Part shown: in pieces, positions 1-7,951 of the stretch
How positions within the stretch are numbered: the stretch's first letter is position 1
Layout of the letters: the number at the start of each line of letters is the position of its first letter
NCBI GenBank assembly: GCA_014382585.1
Contig: JACNJL010000037.1
Coordinates: 33,718 to 97,717, forward strand
DNA: 64,000 bases
DNA from: Limisphaerales bacterium
GTDB taxonomy: Bacteria; Verrucomicrobiota; Verrucomicrobiia; Limisphaerales; UBA1100
Reading direction: 5' to 3'
Notes under the pieces: model-generated
The model's input: only the letters and a program-made list of their open reading frames with translations
What the model was told of the DNA's origin: nothing
Database searches by the model: none
Position numbers and translations under genes: made by a program

Positions 1-116
1 CTCGCCGCCGAGCCGGGAGATCTGTGTTGGGCTTATTGCGTCGGCGCAATCCTGGGCCTAATCTGGCGGATTGTCAGAAATTACTACAATTTTTAACCCA
101 AAACAAAAGGAACAAC
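1..116. other. Upstream region of the VWA gene with a small hairpin
   Basis: No gene is supported here. A 6-bp inverted repeat (ATTGCG, four-base gap, CGCAAT) lies at 35-50 and could be the tail of a terminator for a gene outside the window. A purine-rich ribosome-binding site (AAAGGA) sits just before the ATG at 117. I could not find a well-spaced promoter pair. Confidence 0.4.
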
Positions 117-788
117 ATGAAAAACAACAAGACACACATCACCGTTCTCCTGGACCGCTCCGGATCGATGGAGGAAATCCGCGAGGAAACCATTGACGGA
201 TTCAACTCCTTCCTTGCGCAGCAACAGCAGCAACCCGGCAAGGCCGCGCTGACGCTCGTGCAGTTCGATGACGTCGATCCATTTGACATCATACACCGGT
301 CCGCGCCCATCGGGAAGGTCCCCAAGTTGAATCGGGAAACCTACGTGCCCCGCTCCGGAACACCACTACTGGACGCCATCGGGTACGGCATCCGTAGTTT
401 GGAAAAGTCCCTCGCCCGCAAGCCGGAATCTCACCGGCCCGGCAAAGTCATTATGGTCATCATCACTGACGGCCAGGAAAACTCCAGTCGTCGTTATACC
501 AAACAAAAGGTGGCGCGAATGATTGAGGAAAAGCAGGGAGAAGGCTGGCAATTCGCCTTCCAGAGCTCGGACATGGCATCCATCAACGACGCGATGGATT
601 ATGGAATCAATCGCCACTCGACACTGTCCTTCGACAAGACTCGCGCAGGAACGGCCATGGCGTGGAACTCCATTTCCTCGGCCATCTCCAGCTATCGACA
701 AGGGGGGCGCGAGGAGGTTTCCTTTCGCGATGAGCCTGTGGATTCACCCAGCTCAGCCTCCGACTGGAATTCGCTGCACAAAAATTAA
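117..788 (+). CDS. VWA domain protein
   Basis: A 223-residue von Willebrand factor A domain protein. The metal-ion-dependent adhesion site is visible: the DRSGS motif (D13, S15, S17), a threonine in SGTPLLDA and an aspartate in IITDGQE. I see no signal peptide, so the protein is probably cytoplasmic. Such stand-alone VWA proteins act as metal-dependent protein-binding modules, but the partner cannot be deduced here. The frame extends upstream to a GTG at 24, but the ATG at 117 has an AAAGGA ribosome-binding site six bases ahead and starts where domain homology starts, so I chose it. It converges on the sulfatase gene with a 24-base gap. Function beyond the fold is unknown. Confidence 0.85.
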   Translation: MKNNKTHITVLLDRSGSMEEIREETIDGFNSFLAQQQQQPGKAALTLVQFDDVDPFDIIHRSAPIGKVPKLNRETYVPRSGTPLLDAIGYGIRSLEKSLARKPESHRPGKVIMVIITDGQENSSRRYTKQKVARMIEEKQGEGWQFAFQSSDMASINDAMDYGINRHSTLSFDKTRAGTAMAWNSISSAISSYRQGGREEVSFRDEPVDSPSSASDWNSLHKN

Positions 789-812
789 CCGGATCCAACA
801 GGTCGCGGTGCG

Positions 813-2402
813 TCAGTTTCTCTCCGGCGCACTGCGGCCGGTGCGTTTGAATTCTTCGAGCTGGGTTTTGAGTGTCTGGGCGCGCTCGGTTTCTTTGAGG
901 TACAAATTGGTCGTCTCGCCCGGATCGGTTTTGAGGTTGTACAATTGTCCCGGCGCGCCGGGCGCGTTCTCGGGCAGGGCAAACTGTTTCATGCCCCATT
1001 CGCCGCTGCGGTGGTAGTTGTTGCCGCCGGAGCCCTGATGATCGAGATACTTCCAATCGCCATGGCGGATGGCCAGCGCAAGGCTGATGGTTTGGTGCAA
1101 GGTGTATTCACGCACCGGCTCGCGGCCACCGAACAGTGCGGGGAGTAGATTAAAACTATCCTCACCGGCATTGTTGGGCAGCTTGAATTCCGTGATCGCA
1201 GCGGCGGTGGCCAGAAGGTCGGTCAGGCAAATGGTTTGATCTGCCGTGTGGCCGGCGGGGATGCGGCCGGGCCAGCGGGCAATGAATGGTACGCGATGGC
1301 CACCTTCCCATTGATCGCGCTTCACACCGCGCCACGGACGAGCCCCATCGTGTTGGTGATCGCGTCGCATGGCGATGGTGGTGGGCACCTCGGGGCCGTT
1401 GTCGCTGGAGAAAATAACGAGCGTATTCTTGGCGAGACCATGCTGCTCCAGCGTCTTCATCAGTTCGCCGACAATGTGGTCCATTTCAAAAATGAAATCG
1501 CCATGCGGCCCAGTCTTTGTCTTGCCCTTGAACGCGTCGCCAGGAAAGGACGGTAGATGCACGGCCTGCATGGAGTGAAAGAGAAAGAACGGTTTGTCGG
1601 GGGATTCCTTGGCGTGTTGCGCGAGGAATTCCTGACTCTTCTTAAGGAACACCAGGTCGACCTCTTCCAGATCGAAATCCGGCGCGATCATTCCAGGGCG
1701 GTTGTCGCGTGAGTACGGATGCTTGGGCAGCGGCCCGCGATCCACAATGCGCGTGGGTGGTACGGGAATTTTATCGCCATCAATATAGGCGTACAGCCAA
1801 TCGGTCGTCGGACACGAGGCCGTTCCAAAAAACCGTTCGAAGCCGTGATCCAGCGGCCCGCCTTTGATTGGGCGCGCGTAGTCCATCCGCTGCACAGCGG
1901 CCAATCCGTTCTGGTGGATGGGCTTGCCCTCCTTATCAAAGGCCGTGAGGCCCACGTGCCATTTGCCAAACATGGCCGTGGCGTAGCCCTGTTGTTTCAA
2001 CAAACTGGCCAGCGTCATCCGGCCGGGATTGATTAGGCACGGCCCGCCCACGCCGGTAAACACTCCGCGATAATTCAGCCGAAACGCCATGCGGCCGGTG
2101 AGCACGCTGTAGCGCGTGGGCGTGCAAACTGTCGAGGGACTGTGCGCGTCGGTAAACCGAATGCCCTCCTTCGCCAACCGATCCAGATGCGGCGTGGGCA
2201 CCTTGGAGTGCGCGTTATAACAGCCGACATCGCCGTAGCCCAAGTCGTCGGCAAGGATGAACAGGATGTTGGGTTTGTCGGCGGCGAAACCCAATTCACC
2301 ACAGAGAACACAGAGGAACACAGAGAGAAAAATTGGAAAGCGGCGTGCTGGGACAGCTTGCCCCACCTCTGTGCGCTCTGTGTCTCTGTGGTGAAAAATC
2401 AC
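813..2402 (-). CDS. Secreted sulfatase (repeat-derived signal peptide)
   Basis: A family S1 sulfatase of 529 residues that hydrolyses sulfate esters, probably on exported polysaccharides. The calcium-binding aspartates lie in ADDLGYGD (D52, D53). The CTPTR motif puts the residue converted to formylglycine at C93. The start is a GTG whose GTGA overlaps the stop of the upstream isomerase gene, with GGAG about eleven bases before it, implying translational coupling. A second GTG at 2366 would give a more typical signal peptide. Oddly, the N-terminal residues 4-36, including the hydrophobic core FLSVFLCVLCGE, are encoded by a palindromic dispersed repeat (2295-2395). Mature sequence starts near residue 42. 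Last gene of an operon with a thioredoxin-like selenoprotein, aminopeptidase P and an isomerase. Confidence 0.92.
   Translation of the reverse strand: MIFHHRDTERTEVGQAVPARRFPIFLSVFLCVLCGELGFAADKPNILFILADDLGYGDVGCYNAHSKVPTPHLDRLAKEGIRFTDAHSPSTVCTPTRYSVLTGRMAFRLNYRGVFTGVGGPCLINPGRMTLASLLKQQGYATAMFGKWHVGLTAFDKEGKPIHQNGLAAVQRMDYARPIKGGPLDHGFERFFGTASCPTTDWLYAYIDGDKIPVPPTRIVDRGPLPKHPYSRDNRPGMIAPDFDLEEVDLVFLKKSQEFLAQHAKESPDKPFFLFHSMQAVHLPSFPGDAFKGKTKTGPHGDFIFEMDHIVGELMKTLEQHGLAKNTLVIFSSDNGPEVPTTIAMRRDHQHDGARPWRGVKRDQWEGGHRVPFIARWPGRIPAGHTADQTICLTDLLATAAAITEFKLPNNAGEDSFNLLPALFGGREPVREYTLHQTISLALAIRHGDWKYLDHQGSGGNNYHRSGEWGMKQFALPENAPGAPGQLYNLKTDPGETTNLYLKETERAQTLKTQLEEFKRTGRSAPERN
2295..2395. repeat. 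Palindromic CACAGAG-type repeat inside a coding N-terminus
   Basis: The left arm (2295-2327, TTCACCACAGAGAACACAGA...) and right arm (2366-2395) are inverted copies, about 28 of 30 positions pairing with one or two gaps. They are separated by a 38-base centre containing CAGCTTGCCCCA. The whole element lies within the first 36 codons of the sulfatase on the minus strand. Related single arms occur at 14655-14690 and, diverged, at 12328-12362, in both cases within sulfatase signal sequences. Dispersed repeats of this kind are, to my knowledge, common in PVC genomes; I cannot verify the genome-wide count from here. Confidence 0.85.
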
Positions 2403-3208
2403 TTCAATATTTTCTCCAACCCATCAAGATTTTCCCGCAAGGCAATCTCTGCATCCGTATCACTGCGATGATCGAGAATGCCAATGGGCCCCGTGTAGCC
2501 GGACTTGCGGATGGTGGCGATCATCGCCACCTCATGCTTGCCGCGACCAAGCTGGAGAATCTTCGGCTGCGCGCCATCGTTCATGCCGTTGAGGTTCAGG
2601 CAATGGAGATACGGTTTCATTTGGTGCAGCGACTTTTCCCAGTCGGCAATGTGGCCGTGGCCATGGTGGAGGTTATAAACGATGCCCACATGTTTTGCAT
2701 CGTGATGTTTACGCAAATATTGGCACACCGCCGCGAGATTGGCCGGTTCACCGCTCCAGCCGCCGTGATTGTACAGCCCGAGTTTGCTGCCCATTTTTTT
2801 TGTGCGCGCCACGAGCGGCAAAAGTTGTTTCGCCGCTGCCGCGACTTTTGCCTCCTGCGAACTGCCTTTAGGCGAAGGGAACATCGACCAGATTTGCGGT
2901 GAGATTTTGTGCTTCTCGAACAGCTGGAACGCTTTTTCGTGAACAGCCCAGAACGCGAAGAATTCCAGACCGTGTTTTTTGTACTGCAGAATCTCCTCCT
3001 CAAATTCCGGTACATGCTTCGCCCGCCAATCATACGCCACCCGCTTGAGTCCCAGCCGCTGCAACATCGCCGCGCGCTCGGCCGGCCCGCGCTGCTTGGC
3101 GTCGAAGGGGACGATGCACCACGCGACTAGTTTGTCTTTGGCGAAATTGTCCGCCGCATTTCCCCCGACACACAGGCCGGCCAGTAGAACGAAAAGGATT
3201 CTATTCAT
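2399..3208 (-). CDS. Sugar phosphate isomerase/epimerase family (secreted)
   Basis: A 269-residue TIM-barrel protein of the xylose-isomerase-like (AP endonuclease 2) superfamily. An N-terminal signal peptide (MNRILFVLLAGLCVGGNAA) sends it across the inner membrane. Barrel signatures include YNHGG near residue 155 and YNLHHGHGH near 185, where histidines would bind a divalent metal. Members isomerise or epimerise sugars and polyols; the substrate here is unknown. The ATG at 3208 overlaps the stop of aminopeptidase P (ATGA). Its own stop overlaps the GTG of the sulfatase, so the three genes are translationally coupled. Placement next to a sulfatase suggests handling of desulfated sugars, which is inference. 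Confidence 0.85.
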   Translation of the reverse strand: MNRILFVLLAGLCVGGNAADNFAKDKLVAWCIVPFDAKQRGPAERAAMLQRLGLKRVAYDWRAKHVPEFEEEILQYKKHGLEFFAFWAVHEKAFQLFEKHKISPQIWSMFPSPKGSSQEAKVAAAAKQLLPLVARTKKMGSKLGLYNHGGWSGEPANLAAVCQYLRKHHDAKHVGIVYNLHHGHGHIADWEKSLHQMKPYLHCLNLNGMNDGAQPKILQLGRGKHEVAMIATIRKSGYTGPIGILDHRSDTDAEIALRENLDGLEKILK

Positions 3209-4491
3209 CGGTTCATGATGGCCTCGATTTCGTCTGCTTCGATCGGCACTTTGTCCATCAGGTTCACGGGGCCGTCCTCGGTGACGACGATGTCGTCTTC
3301 CAAACGCACGCCGAATCCTTCGTCCGGCAGATAAATGCCCGGCTCCACGGTGAGCACGGTGCCCGGTTGAAATGGTACATTTAGATTTCCCACATCGTGC
3401 ACATCTAAGCCCAACGGATGGCCGAGGCCGTGCATAAAATATTTGCGGCAGGCCGGGTTTTCCGGGTCCTGTTTCTTCACCTGTGCCGGCTTAAGCAGGC
3501 CGAGCTTGAGCAGTTCCTCATTGGTGTGCGCCTGCGCTTCCTTTTGCCAATCCTTTTGCAACTTGCCGACGGTGGCTCCCGCGATGCTCGCCCGCAGCAC
3601 ATTGAGCACGGCGTTGTACACCTTCTTTTGCCGGCGCGTAAATTTGCCGCTCACGGGAATGGTGCGCGTGAGGTCGGCGTTGTAATTGGCGTAGCTGGAG
3701 GCCACGTCCATCAACAGCAGTTGCCCTTTTTTGCAGACCTGATCGTTTTGCAAATAATGCAGCACGCAGTTGTTTTTGCCTGCGGCGACAATCGGGGTGT
3801 AGGCAAACTTGCCGCGGCGCTTGATGAATTCCCGTGCCAGCTCGGCCTCCACTTCATATTCGGCCACGCCCGGCTTCACAAACCGCAGCGTGCGGCGAAA
3901 GCCTTTGGCCGTGATGTCCACCGCCTCCTTCAGCAGCTCGATCTCCAAATCCGTTTTCACCACGCGCAGTTCATGCAGCAACGGCGCCAACCGCCGGTAG
4001 GTGTGCAGCGGAAAATCTGCCTGACACTGCTTGATGAAGCGCACGTCACGCGTCTCCATCTCCACGTGTGCACGCTTGTACTCGTTGCTGTTCAGGTACG
4101 CGCTCTCCGCCTCGCACATTAGCGACCGGAAAATCACCGGGAACTCCGAAAGCCATTGCACATTCTTGATGCCCGAGATCTTGCGCGCATCCGGCTTGCT
4201 GTGTTTGTAGCCCTCCCAAATCTGCAGATGCTCATTCGGCTCGCGCACAAACAAGATCTCACGCTGCTTCTCATCCGCCGCATCCGGAAAGAGCACCAAA
4301 ATACTTTCCTCCTGCTCAATGCCGCTCAGGAAAAACAGATCGGCATTCGGCTGCATCGGCAACGTGCCATCGGCATTGGTCGGCAGCACATCATTGGCAT
4401 TCACCACCGCCAACGCCTTTGGGGCCATCTGCGCCGCCAAGCGTTTGCGGTTCTCAGAAAAAAGTTTCGATTGAATCGGTTTATGTCGCAT
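3205..4491 (-). CDS. pepP: Xaa-Pro aminopeptidase (aminopeptidase P, M24B)
   Basis: A 428-residue metallopeptidase that removes an N-terminal residue preceding proline. The creatinase-like N-terminal domain covers roughly residues 1-170 and the pita-bread catalytic domain 180-420. All five metal ligands are visible: D262 and D273 (MDVASSY, NADLTRT), H354 (MHGLGH), E383 (TVEPGIY) and E398 (VRLEDD). The length matches E. coli PepP closely. The frame could start at a TTG at 4506, but the ATG at 4491 fits the family better. No signal peptide, so cytoplasmic. It follows the selenoprotein gene by 67 bases and overlaps the isomerase by four. Confidence 0.93.
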   Translation of the reverse strand: MRHKPIQSKLFSENRKRLAAQMAPKALAVVNANDVLPTNADGTLPMQPNADLFFLSGIEQEESILVLFPDAADEKQREILFVREPNEHLQIWEGYKHSKPDARKISGIKNVQWLSEFPVIFRSLMCEAESAYLNSNEYKRAHVEMETRDVRFIKQCQADFPLHTYRRLAPLLHELRVVKTDLEIELLKEAVDITAKGFRRTLRFVKPGVAEYEVEAELAREFIKRRGKFAYTPIVAAGKNNCVLHYLQNDQVCKKGQLLLMDVASSYANYNADLTRTIPVSGKFTRRQKKVYNAVLNVLRASIAGATVGKLQKDWQKEAQAHTNEELLKLGLLKPAQVKKQDPENPACRKYFMHGLGHPLGLDVHDVGNLNVPFQPGTVLTVEPGIYLPDEGFGVRLEDDIVVTEDGPVNLMDKVPIEADEIEAIMNR

Positions 4492-4558
4492 GGGAATTGG
4501 AGGCAACAGAGTGCGCGAAAGGGTCCGTCACGGCAATCTTTTCAGCGCGACCGCATTG

Positions 4559-5776
4559 TCAGGGCCGGATTTTTTCCGCGGTGCGAATCAATTTTTCCAA
4601 GGCCAGATCGATGGTTTTTTCGCCGGGGTGCCCCACCCACTTGTGGCGGATCACACCTTGATGATCGATAACGTAAAAGGTCGGCGTAGCGGGGTGATTC
4701 CATTGGCGGACAATCTCCCCTGAATCGGCGAAGGACCGCCAATTGAGTTTTTCCTTCACCATCACGGCCTTCAGCGTTTTGGGTTCGTGCCGAAACACAT
4801 CCACGCCGAGCAGCGCGAAGGGTTTGCCTTTCAGTTGGTTCACGAGCGACCGCTCGTGGGGCCAATGGGCCCGTCACGTGAGTCAGTATTCCATCCAGAA
4901 ATACAGCAGCACGACTTTCCCGCGATACTCACTTAGCTTGAAGGCGCGGCCATCCTGATCCTTGCCCTTGATGTCTGGCGCCACTTTTCCCACGGACAAA
5001 TGACGGATGCCTCGCAGTTCCATCTGAGCCTGAGCGGCCACCGTGCCGCCGCGCGGGGTTTTCACGTCGGCAAATTTCGTGGCCTGTTCAAACAGCGTCT
5101 CAATCTGCTTGGCCAATCCGTTCCGATGGCGCTGTTTCAATTGCGGAAGATAGTTTTCGCCAAACACCTTGTTGCTGAACTCGACCATTCCCGGCCGATC
5201 CGCGGCCAGCTGCACTGCACGAAGCCGGTCATTCAGAAAACGCGCCAACGCCAGACACGCCAGCCCTTGTATTTCGGGGTGGGCATTGTCACGCAGGACG
5301 GCGCGCAGGAATTTTTCGAATTCCAACCGGTATCCATACCGCATCCGGTCGATGACCGGGCCCAGCTGATCGCTGTGCAGGTGATCACGTAACAGCAGGG
5401 TCACCACCTTGCTGGGCGAATTATCCGTGATCCCCACGGGGATGGTGGCATGATTCATTTCCCACGCAATCTGCGACGCCGAGTCGGTTGAGCCGATGGC
5501 TTGAATCGCCTGCCGAATGGCCTTCAGGGCAATCGGATCTTGCGGATGCTTTTCCGCCAAGGCCAAAAACCGCGCCGGGAATTTCCCCAACCGCTCCACA
5601 TGCAATCGACGTTGCTCATCGGTTTTCGCCGTACGAATGCCGCCGCTCGCCGGACCGTATTCTTTGAACAACGCGGCGTATTGCGCGGCCGGCGTGCCCG
5701 TGCTGGCTGGGCCACCGTGCGCGGTCATCGTAAGGGCGAGAATGATCCCCCCGATTATTCCAAAAACAAACTTCAT
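4559..5776 (-). CDS. TlpA/thioredoxin-like selenoprotein with UxxU active site (two in-frame UGA codons)
   Basis: A 405-residue exported redoxin if two TGA codons are read as selenocysteine. Residues 1-21 are a signal peptide. Residues 25-270 are a mostly helical N-terminal region common in PVC TlpA-like proteins. Residues 272-405 are the AhpC/TSA-TlpA thioredoxin fold, with GKVAPDIKGKD, RGKVVLLYFW and the cis-proline in ATPTF (P365). Where family members read WCGPCRA...PHERSLV, this gene reads YULTURA...PHERSLV: TGA at 4883-4885 (residue 298) and at 4874-4876 (residue 301) replace both catalytic cysteines, with nothing else disturbed. The frame is otherwise open up to a final TGA at 4559-4561. 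A SECIS-like hairpin follows at 4841-4858. Standard callers would give fragments 4883-5776 and 4559-4843. A double nonsense mutation is the alternative but a poor fit. Start ATG 5776 chosen for the signal peptide. Confidence 0.85.
4841..4858 (-). promoter_or_regulatory. Predicted bacterial SECIS hairpin
   Basis: On the minus strand a perfect 7-bp stem (CACGAGC/GCTCGTG) closes a four-base GGTC loop. The first loop G lies 22 bases after the second TGA and 31 after the first. Bacterial SECIS elements lie within the coding region, with a small apical loop carrying G in its first two positions about 16-37 bases after the UGA, so one hairpin could serve both codons. The loop resembles the GGUC of the E. 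coli fdhF SECIS. The hairpin also encodes the conserved HERSL residues. A second, weaker stem (GGGCC/GGCCC) lies between it and the UGA codons. Confidence 0.8.
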
Positions 5777-5839
5777 GCGACGGTCTTCATTATTCCCATG
5801 ATCGGGGCACTCGAGCAACGGTTTTCAACATCCAACTCG

Positions 5840-6271
5840 TCACCGATCCGGCGTCTCGTAATCATGCCGCTCGCGCGGGTCGTCGGAGAGGTACTGCACA
5901 AACTCCCAGTCGTTGCCGTCCGGGTCCATGAAATAAACGCGCACGCGGTGCGGATGACGGTTTGGCACGGTCGAATCTTCGTAGCCCGCCGCCTGCATTC
6001 GCGCGCGCAACGCCTCCGCGTCGGCCACTTCAAAGGCCAAATGATTTACCCCCGGCTTGCCGGTGTACGGCTCCCAAGGCTCGGCCGGTTCCACCGTGGA
6101 TTGGTTGAGTGCCAGATACGTTTCGTCTGTGCCCACATGCACCCACCGCGTGCCATCCGGATCGCGCCCATCATATCGAATGCCGAACTCCGGAAACGCC
6201 GTCTGCACAAACGCCAAGGTCGCGTCGAGGTCGCGCACCAACAGATTCGCGTGTTCCAGCCGGGGATTCAT
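5840..6271 (-). CDS. VOC (glyoxalase/dioxygenase superfamily) protein
   Basis: A 143-residue vicinal-oxygen-chelate fold protein built of two beta-alpha-beta-beta-beta units. Recognisable are LEHANLLVRDLD at the N-terminus, GVNHLAFEV in the middle and VYFMDPDGNDWEFVQYL at the C-terminus. Histidines and a glutamate in these segments (H7, the H of NHLAF, the E of WEF) are the expected metal ligands. Members act as lyases, dioxygenases or binding proteins; the substrate is not predictable. The ATG at 6271 overlaps the stop of the antitoxin gene (ATGA), so it may be co-translated with the toxin-antitoxin pair, an unusual third partner. A longer frame to 6502 is an artefact of overlap with the antitoxin gene. 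Confidence 0.85.
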   Translation of the reverse strand: MNPRLEHANLLVRDLDATLAFVQTAFPEFGIRYDGRDPDGTRWVHVGTDETYLALNQSTVEPAEPWEPYTGKPGVNHLAFEVADAEALRARMQAAGYEDSTVPNRHPHRVRVYFMDPDGNDWEFVQYLSDDPRERHDYETPDR

Positions 6272-6588
6272 GAGGCCGCCACCAGTGTCTTGTTGCGTTT
6301 GCCTTTGCCTGAAAAGGTCACTTGCAATTCCACATCCAATGCCTCCGCCACTTTGCGCAGCATGCTGAGTGAATGCCCTTCGTACGCGGGCGATTCCAGC
6401 CGACTGATTTGTTGTTGCGACGTGTTCAGGCGTTCGGCCAGTTCCTTTTGAGACAAGCCCGCTTGGCGGCGCAGTTCGGCCAGTTGCAGCGCCACATCCC
6501 ACGCCGCACCCGCCTGCTCAAAGCGCTCGGCAAATTTCGCATCCGTCATTTGCCGTTCCAAGTATCGGTCAAAATTTGTTTTCTTCAT
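6268..6588 (-). CDS. XRE-family antitoxin (HigA-type)
   Basis: A 106-residue DNA-binding antitoxin. A Cro/C1 helix-turn-helix spans about residues 37-90 (LAELRRQAGLSQKELAERLN, TSQQQISRLES). The preceding residues form a helical N-terminal stretch typical of antitoxins encoded after RelE/HigB toxins. It should neutralise the toxin encoded just upstream and repress their shared promoter. The ATG at 6588 overlaps the toxin stop (ATGA) and has AGGAATG before it; a TTG at 6609 is a weaker alternative. The palindrome at 6947-6964 ahead of the toxin gene is the likely operator. Confidence 0.88.
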   Translation of the reverse strand: MKKTNFDRYLERQMTDAKFAERFEQAGAAWDVALQLAELRRQAGLSQKELAERLNTSQQQISRLESPAYEGHSLSMLRKVAEALDVELQVTFSGKGKRNKTLVAAS

Positions 6589-6938
6589 GTCCCATTCCTT
6601 TCCTGCCAATCCACCATCCGCAAATGGGCTGTGCGCAACTCGCGTGCCGGAATTTTCCGGCCCTTATTACGCACTCCATGCACCGCCACGATCCGCCGCC
6701 CTTTCATAAAAAACCAAAACACGCGCGTGTTCAGTTTCCCAACGTGCCGCAGCTCAAACAACCCGTCACTCAACGCCTTGCTTAAGGGCGGCCGATGGTT
6801 TTTCCGATCACGCAGCTTGGCCAAACCGGCCAGAACCGCCGCATGATCTCCGGGATCCGTTCGCGCCAGTTCTTCGAGAAACGCCTCCACTGGGCTTTTC
6901 CCGTCGATTGTCTCGTAAAACTCTACGCTGAAAACCAT
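6585..6938 (-). CDS. RelE/HigB-family toxin (Gp49-like)
   Basis: A 117-residue toxin of the phage-derived Gp49-like/HigB group of the RelE superfamily, which cleave mRNA on the ribosome. Characteristic segments are FLEELARTDPGDHAAVLAGL, the GLFELRH turn, and RVFWFFMKGRRIVAVHGVRNK, whose basic residues include the probable catalytic arginines and lysine. Toxin-first order and four-base overlap with an XRE antitoxin are typical of HigBA modules. The ATG at 6938 is eight bases from a perfect palindrome. The C-terminus, ending QERNGT, overlaps the antitoxin start. Confidence 0.88.
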   Translation of the reverse strand: MVFSVEFYETIDGKSPVEAFLEELARTDPGDHAAVLAGLAKLRDRKNHRPPLSKALSDGLFELRHVGKLNTRVFWFFMKGRRIVAVHGVRNKGRKIPARELRTAHLRMVDWQERNGT

Positions 6939-6946
6939 GTCACAGC

Positions 6947-6964
6947 AACATCAATTTTGATGTT
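6947..6964. promoter_or_regulatory. Candidate HigA operator and HigBA promoter
   Basis: A perfect inverted repeat of 8-bp arms with a two-base gap (AACATCAA TT TTGATGTT) lies eight bases upstream of the toxin ATG. On the minus strand a plausible sigma-70 pair overlaps it: TTGGAA at 6983-6988 and TAACAT at 6960-6965 with a 17-base spacer. The -35 element would lie just within the end of the upstream dehydrogenase gene's region. This is the arrangement expected for autorepression by the antitoxin. Confidence 0.6.
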
Positions 6965-6970
6965 AACCCA

Positions 6971-7951
6971 TTAACCAAACGTTTCCAAATATTGCCCGAT
7001 GAGTTCCTGCAGAGGCGGCGGTTTGGGTAGGCCGAGGGCGGCGGCGCGTGTGCCGTCGACGGCGGTGGGCCAGGTGTCGACGATGGCTTGGATGCGCGGA
7101 TCAAAGGCGTCCTCAATCGGCCCGAGCGTCAGACCGCGTTCAGCAGCCACCTCGGCCAGAACGGTTTCGGCCAGCTCCGGCGTCACCTGATGCGCGGGTA
7201 GACAGTAGCCGCGGTCTTCGCCCAGTTGTTCGGGAGGCATTTCGTGCAGCGCGATGAAGCTCTCCACCACGGTGCGAAATCCGGTCATCGGATGCGGCTG
7301 CTGCCGATGCACCGGCAGCGCGCAGGGTTCGCCCTTGAGCGGTTCGCGAAACATGCCACTCGCCCAGCCGGACGCCGCCGCGTTGGGGCGACCGGGGCGG
7401 ATGATCACCGTTGGCAGGCGCACAGCGCGCCCGTCAAGATGTCCTTTGCGCACATGATCATTGAGCAGCAACTCACAGATCGCCTTGGTCATGCCATAGG
7501 TGGTGCGCGGGGTGTGCTTGGTGAGATCGCCCACCGGCGTGGGCATGCCTTCGCCGCCAAAACTCGCCACGCTACTGGCAAACACCACGCGCGGCTGGCC
7601 GGCCGCGGCACGGGCCGCCTCAAAAATATGCCGACCGCCATCGAGATTCACCCGCAGCGCATCATCGTAGCGCTCTTCGCATTCGCCGCTCACCATCGAG
7701 GCGAGGTGGAAAATGGAAAAACTCGCCGCGTCCCCGATGGCTTCCTCAATCACCGCGCGCTCGGCCACATCGCCTTCCATCCGCCGCACCGGCGCGGCGG
7801 TCGGGCCGCCGCCAAAATGCGCGTCCAATAGCACCAGTTCCTCGATTGGTTCTGCGCTACCGGAGGCCCCGATCAATTCCCCGCGCGCCAATAACGCCTC
7901 GGCCAATTGCGATCCCAAAAATCCGCCGCCGCCGGTAATGATAATTTTCAT
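6971..7951 (-). CDS. NAD-dependent epimerase/dehydrogenase (D-erythronate dehydrogenase-like)
   Basis: A 326-residue extended short-chain dehydrogenase. The Rossmann glycine motif is at the extreme N-terminus (IITGGGGFLGSQL), SSVASFGG is the active-site serine strand and YGMTK the catalytic Tyr-x3-Lys. The overall pattern, including the RPGRPNAAASGWASGMFREPL segment, resembles DenD-type D-erythronate dehydrogenases, which oxidise the C2 hydroxyl of four-carbon sugar acids. The gene overlaps by four bases (ATGA) the preceding beta-hydroxyacid dehydrogenase, the usual partner in four-carbon acid sugar catabolism. No kinase or isomerase of that pathway is in the window, so the substrate remains an inference. 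Confidence 0.85.
   Translation of the reverse strand: MKIIITGGGGFLGSQLAEALLARGELIGASGSAEPIEELVLLDAHFGGGPTAAPVRRMEGDVAERAVIEEAIGDAASFSIFHLASMVSGECEERYDDALRVNLDGGRHIFEAARAAAGQPRVVFASSVASFGGEGMPTPVGDLTKHTPRTTYGMTKAICELLLNDHVRKGHLDGRAVRLPTVIIRPGRPNAAASGWASGMFREPLKGEPCALPVHRQQPHPMTGFRTVVESFIALHEMPPEQLGEDRGYCLPAHQVTPELAETVLAEVAAERGLTLGPIEDAFDPRIQAIVDTWPTAVDGTRAAALGLPKPPPLQELIGQYLETFG

Noticed and set aside
4542..4877. Alternative minus-strand frame across the UGA region of the thioredoxin-like gene
   Set aside because: It has no family resemblance, whereas the in-frame reading through two TGA codons restores a textbook TlpA domain.
4559..5776. Thioredoxin-like gene as a simple pseudogene or sequencing error
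   Set aside because: No frameshift is present, the two stops sit only at the two catalytic cysteine codons, the rest is well conserved, and a SECIS-like hairpin is correctly spaced.
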